Source of the DNA: Chloroflexota bacterium
GTDB lineage: Bacteria > Chloroflexota > Anaerolineae > Anaerolineales > UBA11579
NCBI GenBank assembly: GCA_019456165.1
Contig: VRUJ01000015.1
Location: 1-64,000, forward strand
Reading direction: 5' to 3'
Length of the DNA stretch: 64,000 nt
A model generated the notes under the pieces. It had not been told where the DNA came from and made no database searches. It saw only the letters and a list, made by a program, of their open reading frames with translations. The translations under genes and the position numbers were made by a program. This document shows positions 34,740-45,600 of the stretch, piece by piece; position 1 is the first letter of the stretch; each line of letters opens with the position of its first letter.

Positions 34740-35883
34740 TCGTTACTTGCGCTTTTCACTGCCCCGCCGTATCGAGCATTGGCTGCAGACTGCTTCATTT
34801 ACGTTACTGGCTATCACAGGGCTGCCCCAAAGATACATGGACTCACAGATTTCTCAATCTCTAATCACCTGGTTGGGCGGCATTGAAACAGTTCGTATTA
34901 TCCACCGTATCTCAGCTGTGTTATTGATGCTGCTGGTGGTTTATCATTTGGGAGCGGCAATATATCACTGGGTGGTTGATCGCGGCCGCCTTACCATGCT
35001 GCCTTCATTAGTTGATCTGCGCGCTGGGTGGCAAACCTTGCGCCATAACCTTGGAATGATAAAGGAAAAACCCAAGCAAGGTTTCTACACATTTGAGGAA
35101 AAGGCCGAATATTGGGGATTGGTTTGGGGAACCATTATCATGATTTTGACCGGTTTCTTCCTTTGGAATCCCATAACCGCGGCGCGTTTCCTTCCAGGGG
35201 AGTGGATTCCAGCGGCAAAAGCTGCGCATGGAGGCGAAGCTCTTTTAGCAGTTTTATTTATCCTGACCTGGCACTTTTATCATGTCCTTATCCGGCACTA
35301 CAACCCCAGTATGTTTACCGGGTATCTAAGTCGAAAGGATATGGAAAAGTTTCACCCACTGGCGATTGAGCAAGAAGCAAGCAAGGTAAGTCTCCCCAAA
35401 AACCACCCAGCATACCAGCGCCGTCGCCGAGTATTTTTTATCGCCTATGGTATTCTCGCAACCGTCATGCTGGGAATAATATATCTGTTTGTAGCTGCTG
35501 AACAAACCGCGCAATCGCCAGAAATTATTCCAGATCTGCAAGGTATCGAAATTTTTTCGCCACTGACACCTACCCCATTCCCTGAGGCTGCATCACCATT
35601 AGCAGTCTACCAAGGAGAAACCTGGGATGAGCCTATAGGTGAAATGCATGCTTCCCGTTGTGGAGATTGTCATAACATCCAAAATGCCCAAAGTAATCTT
35701 GATCTGACGAGTTACCAGGGAGCGCTTCGAGGAGGCGATTCCGGCCCCGCGATTATCCCCGGCGCATCTGGAGTAAGTTTATCCATCGTTTGGCAAACTG
35801 GCCACGATCATCCGGGCGTGTGGAGTCCTTTGGAAATCGCCGTAATACGGGCTTGGATCGATAACAATGCGCCGGAGAATTGA
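34726..35883 (+). CDS. cytochrome b561-like membrane protein fused to a monohaem cytochrome c domain
   Basis: A 385-residue protein. The N-terminal half (about 10-215) has four membrane spans with paired histidines (RRIEHWLQ, IHRISAVL, VYHLGAAIYH, AAHGGEALL, WHFYHVLIRH) in the pattern of the cytochrome b561/formate dehydrogenase gamma family, expected to bind two b haems and exchange electrons with quinol. A further span (about 232-252) leads to a C-terminal single-haem domain (CGDCH near residue 310) that resembles the C-terminal domain of the next gene. GGAGG precedes the ATG. It is the likely quinol-facing entry or exit point of the complex (inference). Confidence 0.88.
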   Translation: MNRPNRYLRFSLPRRIEHWLQTASFTLLAITGLPQRYMDSQISQSLITWLGGIETVRIIHRISAVLLMLLVVYHLGAAIYHWVVDRGRLTMLPSLVDLRAGWQTLRHNLGMIKEKPKQGFYTFEEKAEYWGLVWGTIIMILTGFFLWNPITAARFLPGEWIPAAKAAHGGEALLAVLFILTWHFYHVLIRHYNPSMFTGYLSRKDMEKFHPLAIEQEASKVSLPKNHPAYQRRRRVFFIAYGILATVMLGIIYLFVAAEQTAQSPEIIPDLQGIEIFSPLTPTPFPEAASPLAVYQGETWDEPIGEMHASRCGDCHNIQNAQSNLDLTSYQGALRGGDSGPAIIPGASGVSLSIVWQTGHDHPGVWSPLEIAVIRAWIDNNAPEN

Positions 35884-35982
35884 GGATATTAATAATTGGT
35901 AGGGTTTTTTTAGCTTAGTTATGATTAATATTTTTTATCTAGACCAGAATTCTAAAAAATAACTATGGAAGAAGGTACTGAG

Positions 35983-37710
35983 ATGCGAACAATATGGAAA
36001 CGAATAAAACTCTTTTTCTTCCCCCCAGAAGACACTCCCAGATGGTTGAGGCTGTTGCCCTACGCTATCCTGGGGGTCCTCACTCTCCTTGTTCTCTCAG
36101 GTGGAGTATCCGTTTGGACCTACACTAACTCTCCAGAATTCTGCGGCACCACTTGCCACACGATGCCACCTGAGTATTCGGCATACTTAAGCTCTCCCCA
36201 CGCACGGGTAAATTGTGTGGAATGTCACCTGGGACGTGATACTCTCACCACCCAGTTCACTCGTAAGGCAGGGGATATGAAACATGTGATTGCAACAATT
36301 ACCCAAAATTATGAATTCCCTATATTTTCTGAGGCAATGCGCCCTGCCCGGGAATCTTGTGAGACATGCCATTTCCCCGAAAAATTCTCCGACGATAGTC
36401 TTAGAGAAATCCGCCGATTTTCCTCGGATGAGCAAAACTCTCCCACCAGCTTATATTTGTTAATGAAGACTGGAGGAGGTACTCAGCGAGAGGGTTTGGG
36501 ACGCGGCATACACTGGCACATTGAGAATGAGGTCCTCTTCTTACCAACAGATTCTCTTGAACAAGAGATTCCCTACGTTCGGGTGACAGAGGAGGATGGT
36601 GAATTCTCAGAATATTATGATATTGCATCTGGTTTAACGCCCGATGATATTGCAGGTGAAACTTTGGTGCGTATGGATTGTATCACTTGCCACAATCGGA
36701 TAACTCATTCGATTCCCAATCCAGTGGATGCAGTTGACCAGGCTCTTGCCAAAACCCTGATCTCACCCGAACTACCTTTTATTCGAGAACAATCTGTCCA
36801 ATTATTGGGAGATTCATATTTAGACTTGCAAGATGCACTGGAAAGCATCGCTGGTTTGGAGGATTATTATCGTGGGAATTACCCTCAGATTTTTGAGGAA
36901 AATATTGAGAGTATCCATTTAGCAATCTTATCCTTGCAGGATATTTATATGCAAATGGTTTTCCCTGAACAAGAACTTGATTGGACTACCCATCCCGACA
37001 ACCTCGGCCACAAGAATTCACCAGGTTGTTTCCGCTGCCACGACGGCAAACATCTTTCCCCCGAAGATGAAGCTATCCGTTTAGAATGCAACGTTTGCCA
37101 TTCGGTGCCGGTGGTATCTCAAGAAACCGCCAGCGTTACTCAAATTGAAATTACTACGGGGCCGGAACCAGTTTCGCACACTCATACCAGTTGGATTGCA
37201 CTCCACGGAGGGTCGATTGATCTTTCTTGTGCGGTTTGCCATGAGCCGGTAGATCCCGAAGTTGATTACTTGACACTTGAGGGTATTCCTCCAACGGATC
37301 AATCATTCTGCGGAAATTCAGCATGCCATGTTTCAGAGTGGACATTTATTGGGTTTGATGACCCAGCAATGATCCCGATCTTAGAAAGCCAGCTTTACGA
37401 GCTACTCAATACAAGCCCGTATCTTTTTGAAGGCGTGCAGCGTACTTACGACGCAACTTTCAAATCTATCTTCGATGGGCGCTGTTCTTTTTGCCACAAC
37501 ATAGACAATGCTGAGGCCGGTTTAGTTTTGACCTCATATGAGAGCATTCTACAGGGTGGCGCCAATGGAGCGGTTCTGATACCTGGAGACCCAGACGCCA
37601 GCCTGATTATTGAACGCCAGTCTAACCAACGCGGGCATTTTGGACAAATGCTTGAAGATGAATTAAACGCCCTGCGCGCTTGGATACTGGCCGGGGCGCC
37701 GGAGAATTGA
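35983..37710 (+). CDS. NapC/NirT-like multihaem cytochrome with up to nine haems
   Basis: A 575-residue protein: cytoplasmic tail, one span (about 22-45), then a NapC-like tetrahaem-type beginning (SPEFCGTTCHTMPPEY, VNCVECHLGR, SCETCHFP). Seven canonical CxxCH motifs are present plus CGTTCH (CX3CH) and CGNSACH (CX4CH), giving nine possible haems. The C-terminus (about 490-575, CSFCH) is a monohaem domain paralogous to that of the preceding protein, both ending in APEN. It is expected to pass electrons from quinol to exported carriers. ATG 35983 has AGAAGG 7 bases upstream; an ATG at 35965 lacks a ribosome site. Confidence 0.9.
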   Translation: MRTIWKRIKLFFFPPEDTPRWLRLLPYAILGVLTLLVLSGGVSVWTYTNSPEFCGTTCHTMPPEYSAYLSSPHARVNCVECHLGRDTLTTQFTRKAGDMKHVIATITQNYEFPIFSEAMRPARESCETCHFPEKFSDDSLREIRRFSSDEQNSPTSLYLLMKTGGGTQREGLGRGIHWHIENEVLFLPTDSLEQEIPYVRVTEEDGEFSEYYDIASGLTPDDIAGETLVRMDCITCHNRITHSIPNPVDAVDQALAKTLISPELPFIREQSVQLLGDSYLDLQDALESIAGLEDYYRGNYPQIFEENIESIHLAILSLQDIYMQMVFPEQELDWTTHPDNLGHKNSPGCFRCHDGKHLSPEDEAIRLECNVCHSVPVVSQETASVTQIEITTGPEPVSHTHTSWIALHGGSIDLSCAVCHEPVDPEVDYLTLEGIPPTDQSFCGNSACHVSEWTFIGFDDPAMIPILESQLYELLNTSPYLFEGVQRTYDATFKSIFDGRCSFCHNIDNAEAGLVLTSYESILQGGANGAVLIPGDPDASLIIERQSNQRGHFGQMLEDELNALRAWILAGAPEN

Positions 37711-37742
37711 TCATTAAACTTTAAAGGGGATAAAATATAATT

Positions 37743-37789
37743 ACCTCCCGCAGATTGATTGTTGGGTTAATCAGTTTGCGGGAGGTTTT
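37743..37789 (+). terminator. terminator of the cytochrome operon
   Basis: ACCTCCCGCA (37743-37752) pairs perfectly with TGCGGGAGGT (37777-37786), with a second short pairing GATTGATT/TTAATC inside, and TTTT then follows. It lies 33 bases after the NapC-like stop and before the convergent zinc-ribbon gene, so it probably ends the cytochrome operon transcript. Confidence 0.8.
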
Positions 37790-37803
37790 CGTTATTAAAT
37801 TAC

Positions 37804-38691
37804 TTATCTTGAACGTAATTTTGTTCCGCAATCACGGCAGAACTTATCCCCGGATTTTGACTGAGTGCCGCAGTTATGGCAGAAGACAAATCCGGACGAA
37901 GCCTGGGAAGCAGCTTTACGTCGTCGCGGACGTTTTCTAGGCGGCGGTTGGTCGTCTCGGAAATATTTGATAACCCCGAACATGATCAACCCGACGCCTA
38001 TGATCCCCAATCCCCAGATTGCCCATGTTGGGAGACCTCGTGAGGATGTCTGTGTGCTGTTGAGTTGATTGAGCTGCCACCTATCAAAACTCAGGGTATT
38101 GGTATCCTTAGTGTAATCCAAGGTAAGATCAAACTCCTCGCCAACCTGTAGGCTCCCGCCTGAGATATCAAAATACAAAAGACCATATCCACCAGGAGTG
38201 CCAACTCCTAGGTCAGGTGTCGCGGAAATATTTTGTGCATCCACAGGGTTTTGCACCTTCACGAGAAGATCACCCACTGCGTAGTCACCGGGCCAGATAA
38301 GTTCATAATGGCGGTTCGCGCTGCTTAAATCTAATGCCGGGTCATAATATTCCAATTGAATAAAATAGTCATCTGCAATCAGGCTGATCACCGCCCACTC
38401 CTCTGCGATTTCCCGTTGGTAGGTAACTTCCCCACGGACCTCTCTTGAGGATCCAACTGCAACCACGTTAGGATCGCCCGCAGCGGTGGGGATGCGAAAA
38501 GTGAGATTTGCAGGAAGGGGAGTATCTGGATCAAGTTGAACGAAATAAATCACCAGCATCTCGGGTTCGTCAAATTCAGGCCATAAATTAATTTCTAATT
38601 CGCGGATGGTCATATCGCCCTGAGCTTGGACATTAGTGGGCTTCAGCAATATCATGCTAACAAAAAGCAAGCTAAACATGCATTTTTTCAT
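37804..38691 (-). CDS. exported membrane protein with cytoplasmic zinc ribbon
   Basis: A 295-residue protein: signal peptide (about 1-23), an exported beta-rich domain (about 25-210), one span (about 222-243), a very basic segment (PPPRKRPRRRK) and a C-terminal zinc ribbon with two CxxC pairs (FCHNCG, FCRDCG, about 270-290). The exported domain has no recognised motif. The layout parallels the zinc-ribbon protein of the ccm operon. It is convergent with the cytochrome operon. Role unknown; a membrane sensor or protein-assembly factor is possible. Confidence 0.75.
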   Translation of the reverse strand: MKKCMFSLLFVSMILLKPTNVQAQGDMTIRELEINLWPEFDEPEMLVIYFVQLDPDTPLPANLTFRIPTAAGDPNVVAVGSSREVRGEVTYQREIAEEWAVISLIADDYFIQLEYYDPALDLSSANRHYELIWPGDYAVGDLLVKVQNPVDAQNISATPDLGVGTPGGYGLLYFDISGGSLQVGEEFDLTLDYTKDTNTLSFDRWQLNQLNSTQTSSRGLPTWAIWGLGIIGVGLIMFGVIKYFRDDQPPPRKRPRRRKAASQASSGFVFCHNCGTQSKSGDKFCRDCGTKLRSR

Positions 38692-38772
38692 AAGTATTCT
38701 CCGGTTAAAATATGAATTATTATAAAAGAAGTATGCTGGCTAATATAGTGACATACGTACTGTATCTATTGG

Positions 38773-38822
38773 GTAAAATGGCTAAATGTTGTACAAAAAG
38801 TACCCATTTTACAAGGTATAAT
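38773..38822 (+). promoter_or_regulatory. promoter with dyad upstream of the first giant kinase
   Basis: A TATAAT box (38817-38822) lies 20 bases before the ATG of the kinase. It lacks a good -35, but the expected -35 area is covered by an inverted repeat, GTAAAATGG (38773-38781) and CCATTTTAC (38804-38812), with GTAC-AAAAA-GTAC between. A regulator-dependent promoter is a reasonable reading. Confidence 0.5.
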
Positions 38823-38842
38823 GACTAAGCATTTTAATCTAA

Positions 38843-41800
38843 ATGAAATCTATGCTAAATATTCTAATTAACGACCGTTATCGCTTCGAGTCGGAACTAG
38901 GACGCGGGGGTATGAGTACCGTTTATCGCGCTCATGATTCCAAATTAAAAAGGGAAGTAGCTGTTAAGCTGATGTCTAACACAAACTTAGGCACACAAGG
39001 ACGCGCGCGGCTGCTTAACGAAGCTCAGGCGATAGCTAAATTGAATCACCCCAACATAGTGACAGTCTATGACGCTGGTGAGTACGATGGCAACCCTTTT
39101 ATTGTCATGGAATTGGTCGAGGGGCAGACACTGCATGATAAATCTTTTGAAAACGACGAAGAGATAATTTCTATCATCAAACAAGTTTGCCAAGCATTAG
39201 AGCATGCTCATGCAAGCGGTATTATCCACCGCGACTTGAAACCGGAGAATGTAATTATCGAGGATGATGGGACGGCGAAGTTGTTGGACTTTGGATTAGC
39301 GCGTTCTGTTACTTCGAGAATGACGAACGAAGGCACCCTATTGGGTACTGTTTTTTATATGGCTCCTGAACAAGCTATGGGCCAGGAGTTGGATGCTCGC
39401 GTTGACTTGTATGCTCTGGGGGTAATGATCTATGAGCTTACCACAGGACGATTGCCTTTCACTGATGATGACCCTGTGGCAGTTATCTCCCAACACATCT
39501 ACGCACCAGTCGTCCCCCCGACCACGCACAAACCATCAATCCATCCTGAATTAGAAGCGCTGATCTTGAAACTGCTCGCAAAATCACCTCAGGACCGTTA
39601 TTCCTCTGCATCTGAAATTCTAGAAGTATTGGAAGGAATTTTAAATAATCAAACTGAAAGCCCAAACCTTCAGACCGAGAGTTCTATTAAACCTGGTAAA
39701 TTGACCGGCAGCATCGCTTTGCTTGACCGCATGGTGCGGGGTCGATTGATAGGGCGCGAAACCGAGTTGACAGAATTGCGAAACTTGTGGGATCGTAGCG
39801 CGGGTGGCCAAGGCCATATGGTATTGATCTCAGGAAAACCCGGAATCGGTAAGACACGTTTATCAAAAGAACTAATGGTGTACGCCCAACTTCGAGGAGC
39901 ACTAATATTGGAAGGGCGTTTCCATCCAGAATTAGGCGTTCCTTACCTGGGATTTTGGGAGGCACTACGTGATTACCTTCGCTCTCAAACCCCTGATATA
40001 GCGCGGGACGAAATCGGCACGACCGCCCCAGAGATGATTAAGCTTGTTCCAGAAATTCGGGAGCTTCTGGGAGATGTAGAACCTAATCCACCGATGGGGG
40101 ATGTCGAGACAGAACGATTACGATTGTTTGACCACGTTACCCAATTCTTACAAGGATTATCTTCTAAACGACCAATACTTTTCATGCTGGATGATTTGCA
40201 TTGGGCTGATAAACCTAGCCTGTTATTCTTGCATTTCATCTTACGAAACATAACAGATACACCTATACTGATTGTTGGAACATACCGGGAAACCGAATTA
40301 GATCCTGTGCGCCCTTTTTATGAAACTTTGGTTGGAATGAACCGTGAGCGCTTGTATACACGCATGGCTCTACGCAGGCTTTCGAGTGAGCGTATCAAAG
40401 AATTGATTCAAAGCTTATTAGATTGTTCCGTGGATGACAAACTGATAGAGGCTATCGATCAAGAAACTGATGGTAATCCTTTTTTTGTTGAAGAGGTTGT
40501 GAGATCGCTCCTAGAAAAGGATACATTGAAAATCGAAGATGGATGTTATGTACCGGTGGCAGGTACGGAAGTTGAAGTCCCACAAAGTATCCAGGTAGCG
40601 TTAGGCAGACGGCTTGCAGGATTGAGCAAGGATTGTCAATCAGCGCTCACGCAGGCAGCTGTTTTGGGCAGGCAATTTGATTTCGATGTGTTGCTCACTA
40701 TGGGCGGGTGGGATGAAGATGCCTTACTTGATGTGCTTGATGAGGCAGTTGGAGCGCAACTAATCACCGAAGACCACGAGGCAGGTGAAACAAATTACCA
40801 GTTCTTACATGCATTGATGGTTCAAGTATTATACGAAGGTATCAATCGCCGCCGGCAAGCCAGATTCCATCAAAAAGCAGGTGAAGCCTTAGAGCAAGTT
40901 CACCAAAATAATTTAAATGAGCATGTCGAGGCATTGGCGCATCACTTTACTCTGTCTCGTGCTGATGTAGGCGAGAAAGCTCTGGAATATAATCTCCAAG
41001 CAGCTGAAAAGGCTGTCGCCGTTTATGCCCACGATCAGGCTGTCCGTTATTACACAATGGTTTTAGAAGTGTTGCAAGACATAGATGATCCGCAGCGGGA
41101 AGCAGAAATCTGGGAGCTGCTCGGGGATACTCATCTTACTACTTTTGTTATCGAAGAAGCAATCAGCGCATATGAGAATGCCCAAGCTGTTTTGAAGAAA
41201 GGGGGAATGACTGAAGGGGACCAGTACTGCAAACTTAGCTGCAAGTTGGGGCAGGTGATTGCCAGGGAAGGCAATGATCCTGCAAAGGCAAGCAATTATC
41301 TTGAGGATGCCTTGGCACATATCCCCACCGATCCTGAAAATGTAGAAAGGGTGAAATGCATGGCAGCCCTGGCAACTTGTCTGGTTCAAGAGCAAGCTGT
41401 TCCAAAAGCTGTTGAACAAGCTCAAATGGCTCTTGAATTAGCGGAAGACACCGGACAATCTGTGGGCATTGCCAGCGCCTGCGGGGCCCTTTGTCAAGTT
41501 CACCAGGCGCAAGGTGATTTGCCAGCTTTTATTGAAACTGCTGAAAGACAGGTCGCCGCCCTCGACGAATCTGGTGACCTTTACGGCCAATTTGAGGCTT
41601 ATTCTCACATTGTAGAGGCTAATTATTACATTGGACGTTACGATGTTGCCGAGGGATGGGTATTGGAAGCCATTGAGCTCACCCATAAATTCAACGCCCC
41701 GGGCTGGGAATCCACTATCCTGGCACAGTACTCAACCATTCTCAACCACCAGGGCCGCTGGCAAGAAATGCGGGATCGGGGTGAGCAGATTTTGCCGCTT

Positions 41801-42478
41801 TTTAATCGTGTGGGCTGCAGCAATTGTTTTTGCTATATCTATTTAGCGCTGGGTGAAATTGAAGTTAAGCGAGGCAACATCGTATTGAGTCGTGAGTATT
41901 TTAAAAACAGTATTGATATTTTTCGCCAGCTCGATACACCTTTTACAAAAATTGCTGAATTACGATGGAAATTTTTCGAGCATTTCTATTCAGGGGAATG
42001 GCAGGATGCCTGGGCTCTTGTGGAAGAAATGCGCAGAAGAGAGTATCCTATGCTTAACCCGTTAGGATCTGCATTTATCTTGTCTCGAATGCTTCCACAA
42101 GTGGCCGCTCGAGTAAGCCATTGGGATGAAGCAATTGCAATATCCAAGGAAGTTATAGCGATGTCCCAGGGACTGCAACTTCCGTTATTTTTAGCTGCCG
42201 CTCACTTTGCGCTTGGTTTGGCAAATGCGGGACAGGAAAAATGGGATGATGCATTGGGCGAATTCAACGAAGCACTCACTGCTTATCAGGACCTGGGTCA
42301 CACCTGGGATACAGCCGATACGCAATATGAGCTGGGTCTGGTTTATTCGGATCGCGGCCAAGACGGAGATAAAGAAGAAGCAAAGAAATTGTTTGAGGAT
42401 GCGTTAATTACCTATGAGGCTCTTGAAACAGGGCCAGCAATAGGCAAGGTAAACGAAGCTGTAGGCAAGCTTGCTTGA
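38843..42478 (+). CDS. Ser/Thr protein kinase - AAA ATPase - TPR regulator (copy 1)
   Basis: A 1211-residue multidomain signalling protein. The kinase domain spans about 10-270: GRGGMSTVYRAHD glycine loop, catalytic Lys in VAVKLM, HRDLKPEN, DFGLARS, MAPEQA. An AAA/STAND-type ATPase spans about 290-620 (RLIGRETEL, Walker A GKPGIGKTRLS, Walker B LFMLDDLHWAD). The C-terminal half is helical TPR repeats (about 700-1200). It probably senses or relays signals through phosphorylation and ATP-driven assembly. No membrane span. A tandem paralogue follows. An in-frame ATG at 38852 aligns with the start of that paralogue and may be the true start. Confidence 0.93.
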   Translation: MKSMLNILINDRYRFESELGRGGMSTVYRAHDSKLKREVAVKLMSNTNLGTQGRARLLNEAQAIAKLNHPNIVTVYDAGEYDGNPFIVMELVEGQTLHDKSFENDEEIISIIKQVCQALEHAHASGIIHRDLKPENVIIEDDGTAKLLDFGLARSVTSRMTNEGTLLGTVFYMAPEQAMGQELDARVDLYALGVMIYELTTGRLPFTDDDPVAVISQHIYAPVVPPTTHKPSIHPELEALILKLLAKSPQDRYSSASEILEVLEGILNNQTESPNLQTESSIKPGKLTGSIALLDRMVRGRLIGRETELTELRNLWDRSAGGQGHMVLISGKPGIGKTRLSKELMVYAQLRGALILEGRFHPELGVPYLGFWEALRDYLRSQTPDIARDEIGTTAPEMIKLVPEIRELLGDVEPNPPMGDVETERLRLFDHVTQFLQGLSSKRPILFMLDDLHWADKPSLLFLHFILRNITDTPILIVGTYRETELDPVRPFYETLVGMNRERLYTRMALRRLSSERIKELIQSLLDCSVDDKLIEAIDQETDGNPFFVEEVVRSLLEKDTLKIEDGCYVPVAGTEVEVPQSIQVALGRRLAGLSKDCQSALTQAAVLGRQFDFDVLLTMGGWDEDALLDVLDEAVGAQLITEDHEAGETNYQFLHALMVQVLYEGINRRRQARFHQKAGEALEQVHQNNLNEHVEALAHHFTLSRADVGEKALEYNLQAAEKAVAVYAHDQAVRYYTMVLEVLQDIDDPQREAEIWELLGDTHLTTFVIEEAISAYENAQAVLKKGGMTEGDQYCKLSCKLGQVIAREGNDPAKASNYLEDALAHIPTDPENVERVKCMAALATCLVQEQAVPKAVEQAQMALELAEDTGQSVGIASACGALCQVHQAQGDLPAFIETAERQVAALDESGDLYGQFEAYSHIVEANYYIGRYDVAEGWVLEAIELTHKFNAPGWESTILAQYSTILNHQGRWQEMRDRGEQILPLFNRVGCSNCFCYIYLALGEIEVKRGNIVLSREYFKNSIDIFRQLDTPFTKIAELRWKFFEHFYSGEWQDAWALVEEMRRREYPMLNPLGSAFILSRMLPQVAARVSHWDEAIAISKEVIAMSQGLQLPLFLAAAHFALGLANAGQEKWDDALGEFNEALTAYQDLGHTWDTADTQYELGLVYSDRGQDGDKEEAKKLFEDALITYEALETGPAIGKVNEAVGKLA

Positions 42479-42625
42479 GGCCACATCTTTCTGAGTCTTG
42501 CCCTCCAAAAAACATATTTTCTTTCTAAAAATACACATTCGAAAAAAAGATTTCTAGATCAAGGAGGCGACGGAGTCGCGTTTTATAAAAATGCTTATTT
42601 ACCGGAAATCCAGTAAAATTAGATC

Positions 42626-45600
42626 ATGATCGGTTCGATAATCAACGACCGTTACCGTATTGATTCCGAACTTGGCCAAGGGGGAATGGGCACCGTCTAT
42701 CGCGCCCATGATTCCACCCTCAAGCGTGATGTGGCCGTAAAGCTAATGTTCAACGCAAAAATTGGAACGGATGGACGCGCTCGCTTGCTGCACGAAGCCC
42801 AAGCCACTGCAAAACTCAACCACCCCAATATCGTCACCGTGCACGATGCCGGAGAGATAGAAGACAGTCCATACATTGTTATGGAACTGATTGAGGGCCA
42901 AACCCTACACGAAAATCATCCCAATGACTTACAGGAAATCATTACGATAATCAAACAAGTCTGCACCGCCCTTGAGCATGCCCATACCAATGGCATCATC
43001 CACCGTGACCTGAAACCAGAGAATGTGATCCTTGAATCAGATGGAACAGCCAAGTTGATGGATTTTGGTCTGGCGCGCTCGGTGACTTCGCGCTTGACAT
43101 CTGAGGGGACCCTCATTGGCACAGTGTTTTATATGGCCCCCGAGCAGGCGATGGGTAGAGAGATTGATGCCCGGACAGACCTATATTCTCTGGGGGTGAT
43201 GTTCTACGAGTTGGCCACTGGCGAATTACCCTTCATGGATGATGACCCTGTGGCGGTGATTTCCCAGCACCTCTATGCTCCACTCGTGCCGCCGCGCGCC
43301 AAAAACTCGGAGATCCCAACCGCGTTAAATGACCTGATTGTACGCCTGTTGAACAAAGATCCAGCCGACCGCCCAGCTTCGGCCAAAGAAGTGATTGAAC
43401 TGCTTGAATCCCCTACCCAAAAAGTTAAAGTCCTGCGTGACAGCAAAGAACTCTCCCTGCTTGATCGAATCGTGCGTGGGCGGATTGTCGGTAGGCAAAA
43501 TGAAGTGCACGAATCGCGCGAACTCTGGAGGAAAGCAGCCTCAAGAGAAGGGCAGCTGCTTTTCATTTCTGGCGAACCCGGAATTGGGAAAACTCGCCTG
43601 ACCCGTGAGATCACCACTCATGTAGAGATAAGCGGGGGCCAAACGATAATCGGTGAAAGTTTTGCAGAAGGCGGGCCGCCATATGATGCTATCGCTCAGA
43701 TCGTGCGACTGGCTTTTGAAAAAAATAAAGACATCGCCAAGACTATCCCCGAGGCTGTGTTGGCAGATATCCTTAAGATCACCCCAGATCTCCAGCCCCT
43801 CTATCCCGACGCGCTCCCTAATCCATCCCTCGACCCGTATGCAGAACAGCAACGGCTGCTAGAAAATGGGGTGATGTTCTTCGCCGCTCTAGCTGAAAAA
43901 ACGCCGGTGATGTTAGTGTTTGATGACCTGCATTGGGCCGAAAGCGGGACTTTGAACATGGTGCGGCATTTGGCGCGAAGGACGCGCGATCTGCCAATTC
44001 TGATCCTGGCAACATACCGTGAGATCGAGATTGAGGAAGCAAGGCTCTTCCAAGATTTTCTACTGGACATGGACCGCGCCCGGTTAGCCACAAGGATCAA
44101 ACTTGCAAGGCTGGAAATGCAGCAAACCGAAGAACTGCTGGCCGCTATCTTTCAAGAAGATATCACCCCAGAATTTTTAGAAGAGATCCACCATGAAACC
44201 GAAGGAAATCCCTTCTTTATTGAAGAAGTCTGCAAAGCTCTGGTGGAAAGTGGGCAAGTGTATTTTGAAAATGGGGAATGGCATCATCCCGAAAATATTA
44301 AAAATATGGTCATTCCACAAAGCGTGAAAACCGCAATGGAGCAGCGCTTGAACCGGTTGAACGAGGAAAGCAGACGAGTTTTGACCTTAGCCAGCGTGAT
44401 CGGGCGAGAATTTGATTTTGATGTACTGCTGGAATTATCAGAACTCGATGAAAATGCCTTGTTGGATGTGATCGATGAAGCTTTACGGGCACAATTGATT
44501 CGGGAAAAACGGGTAGCAGGCCGAGATATTTATATTTTCGAACATGCCCTGATCAACCACACCTTGTATGACGACCTCAATCTGCGGCGTAAAACCCGTC
44601 TGCACCAACAAGCCGGGTTAGCCATGGAAAAAGCGTATGCGAACCAGATCGAATCCCATACCGATGAATTAGCCCATCATTTCTTTTTGGGGGCGCGCGG
44701 AGAGGTAATTGAAAAGGCAATTGGCTATAATGAGATGGCAGCAGAACAGGCGTTTAGTGTATTTGCCTTTGCGGATGCGGTCAAATTTTATGAACAGGTC
44801 ATCAATCTTTTGGAAGACTTGGACCGAATCCCGGAAACGATCCCATATTGGATCAAGATCGGGGATGTTAATTTTATTGCCGTCAAAAGAGACAAAGTCA
44901 TAAAAATTTACGTGAAGGCGATCGAGTTGTGGGAGAGCTTGCCAGAGAAGGACCGGGAGAAAGAGATTGGGATCCAGGCATATTCTAAAACTGGAGAGGC
45001 TAGGCGGTTTGGCGGAATAGTTCCTGGCGCTCGGCAGTATGTAGAAAAAGGGTTAGCGATGATCGATAACCAACCCACAATGGTTCGTGCAAAACTCTTA
45101 AAAGGTTTAGCTTGGGTGACTTCATACATGGTTACGGAAGAAGAAAGTGATCTAACCCTCGCCAAAAAAGCAGGAGAAGAAGCGCTGTCACTATTCAAAT
45201 CCTTTGAGGCACATGATGAGGTCAGCGGTATGCTGGACTGTCTTGCTTCATTACATGGGATTAAAAATGATTTTCCCAAGGCTCTGGAGATCACCGAACA
45301 ACGCCTTGAATTGGTTGATCACCTTTCGGTCACGGAACTGGCTGACGCTTACCATATGATTGGAGACTATTCTTATGTCCTTAATCTCTTCCCCAAAGCT
45401 GAAGAATATGATCTAAAAACCCTGAAGCTAGAAAAAGACCACCAAATTCTTGCATGGCAATTTCAAGTACGTTGGGATTTGGTAAAATTGTATCTCGATT
45501 GGGACCGCTGGGAGGATGCATTACAAATCATCCATGAATATATCGATCTGGACATAAAAACAGGGGGAGTCTATTGGAATTCAAATATCGCAGTTCCCGG

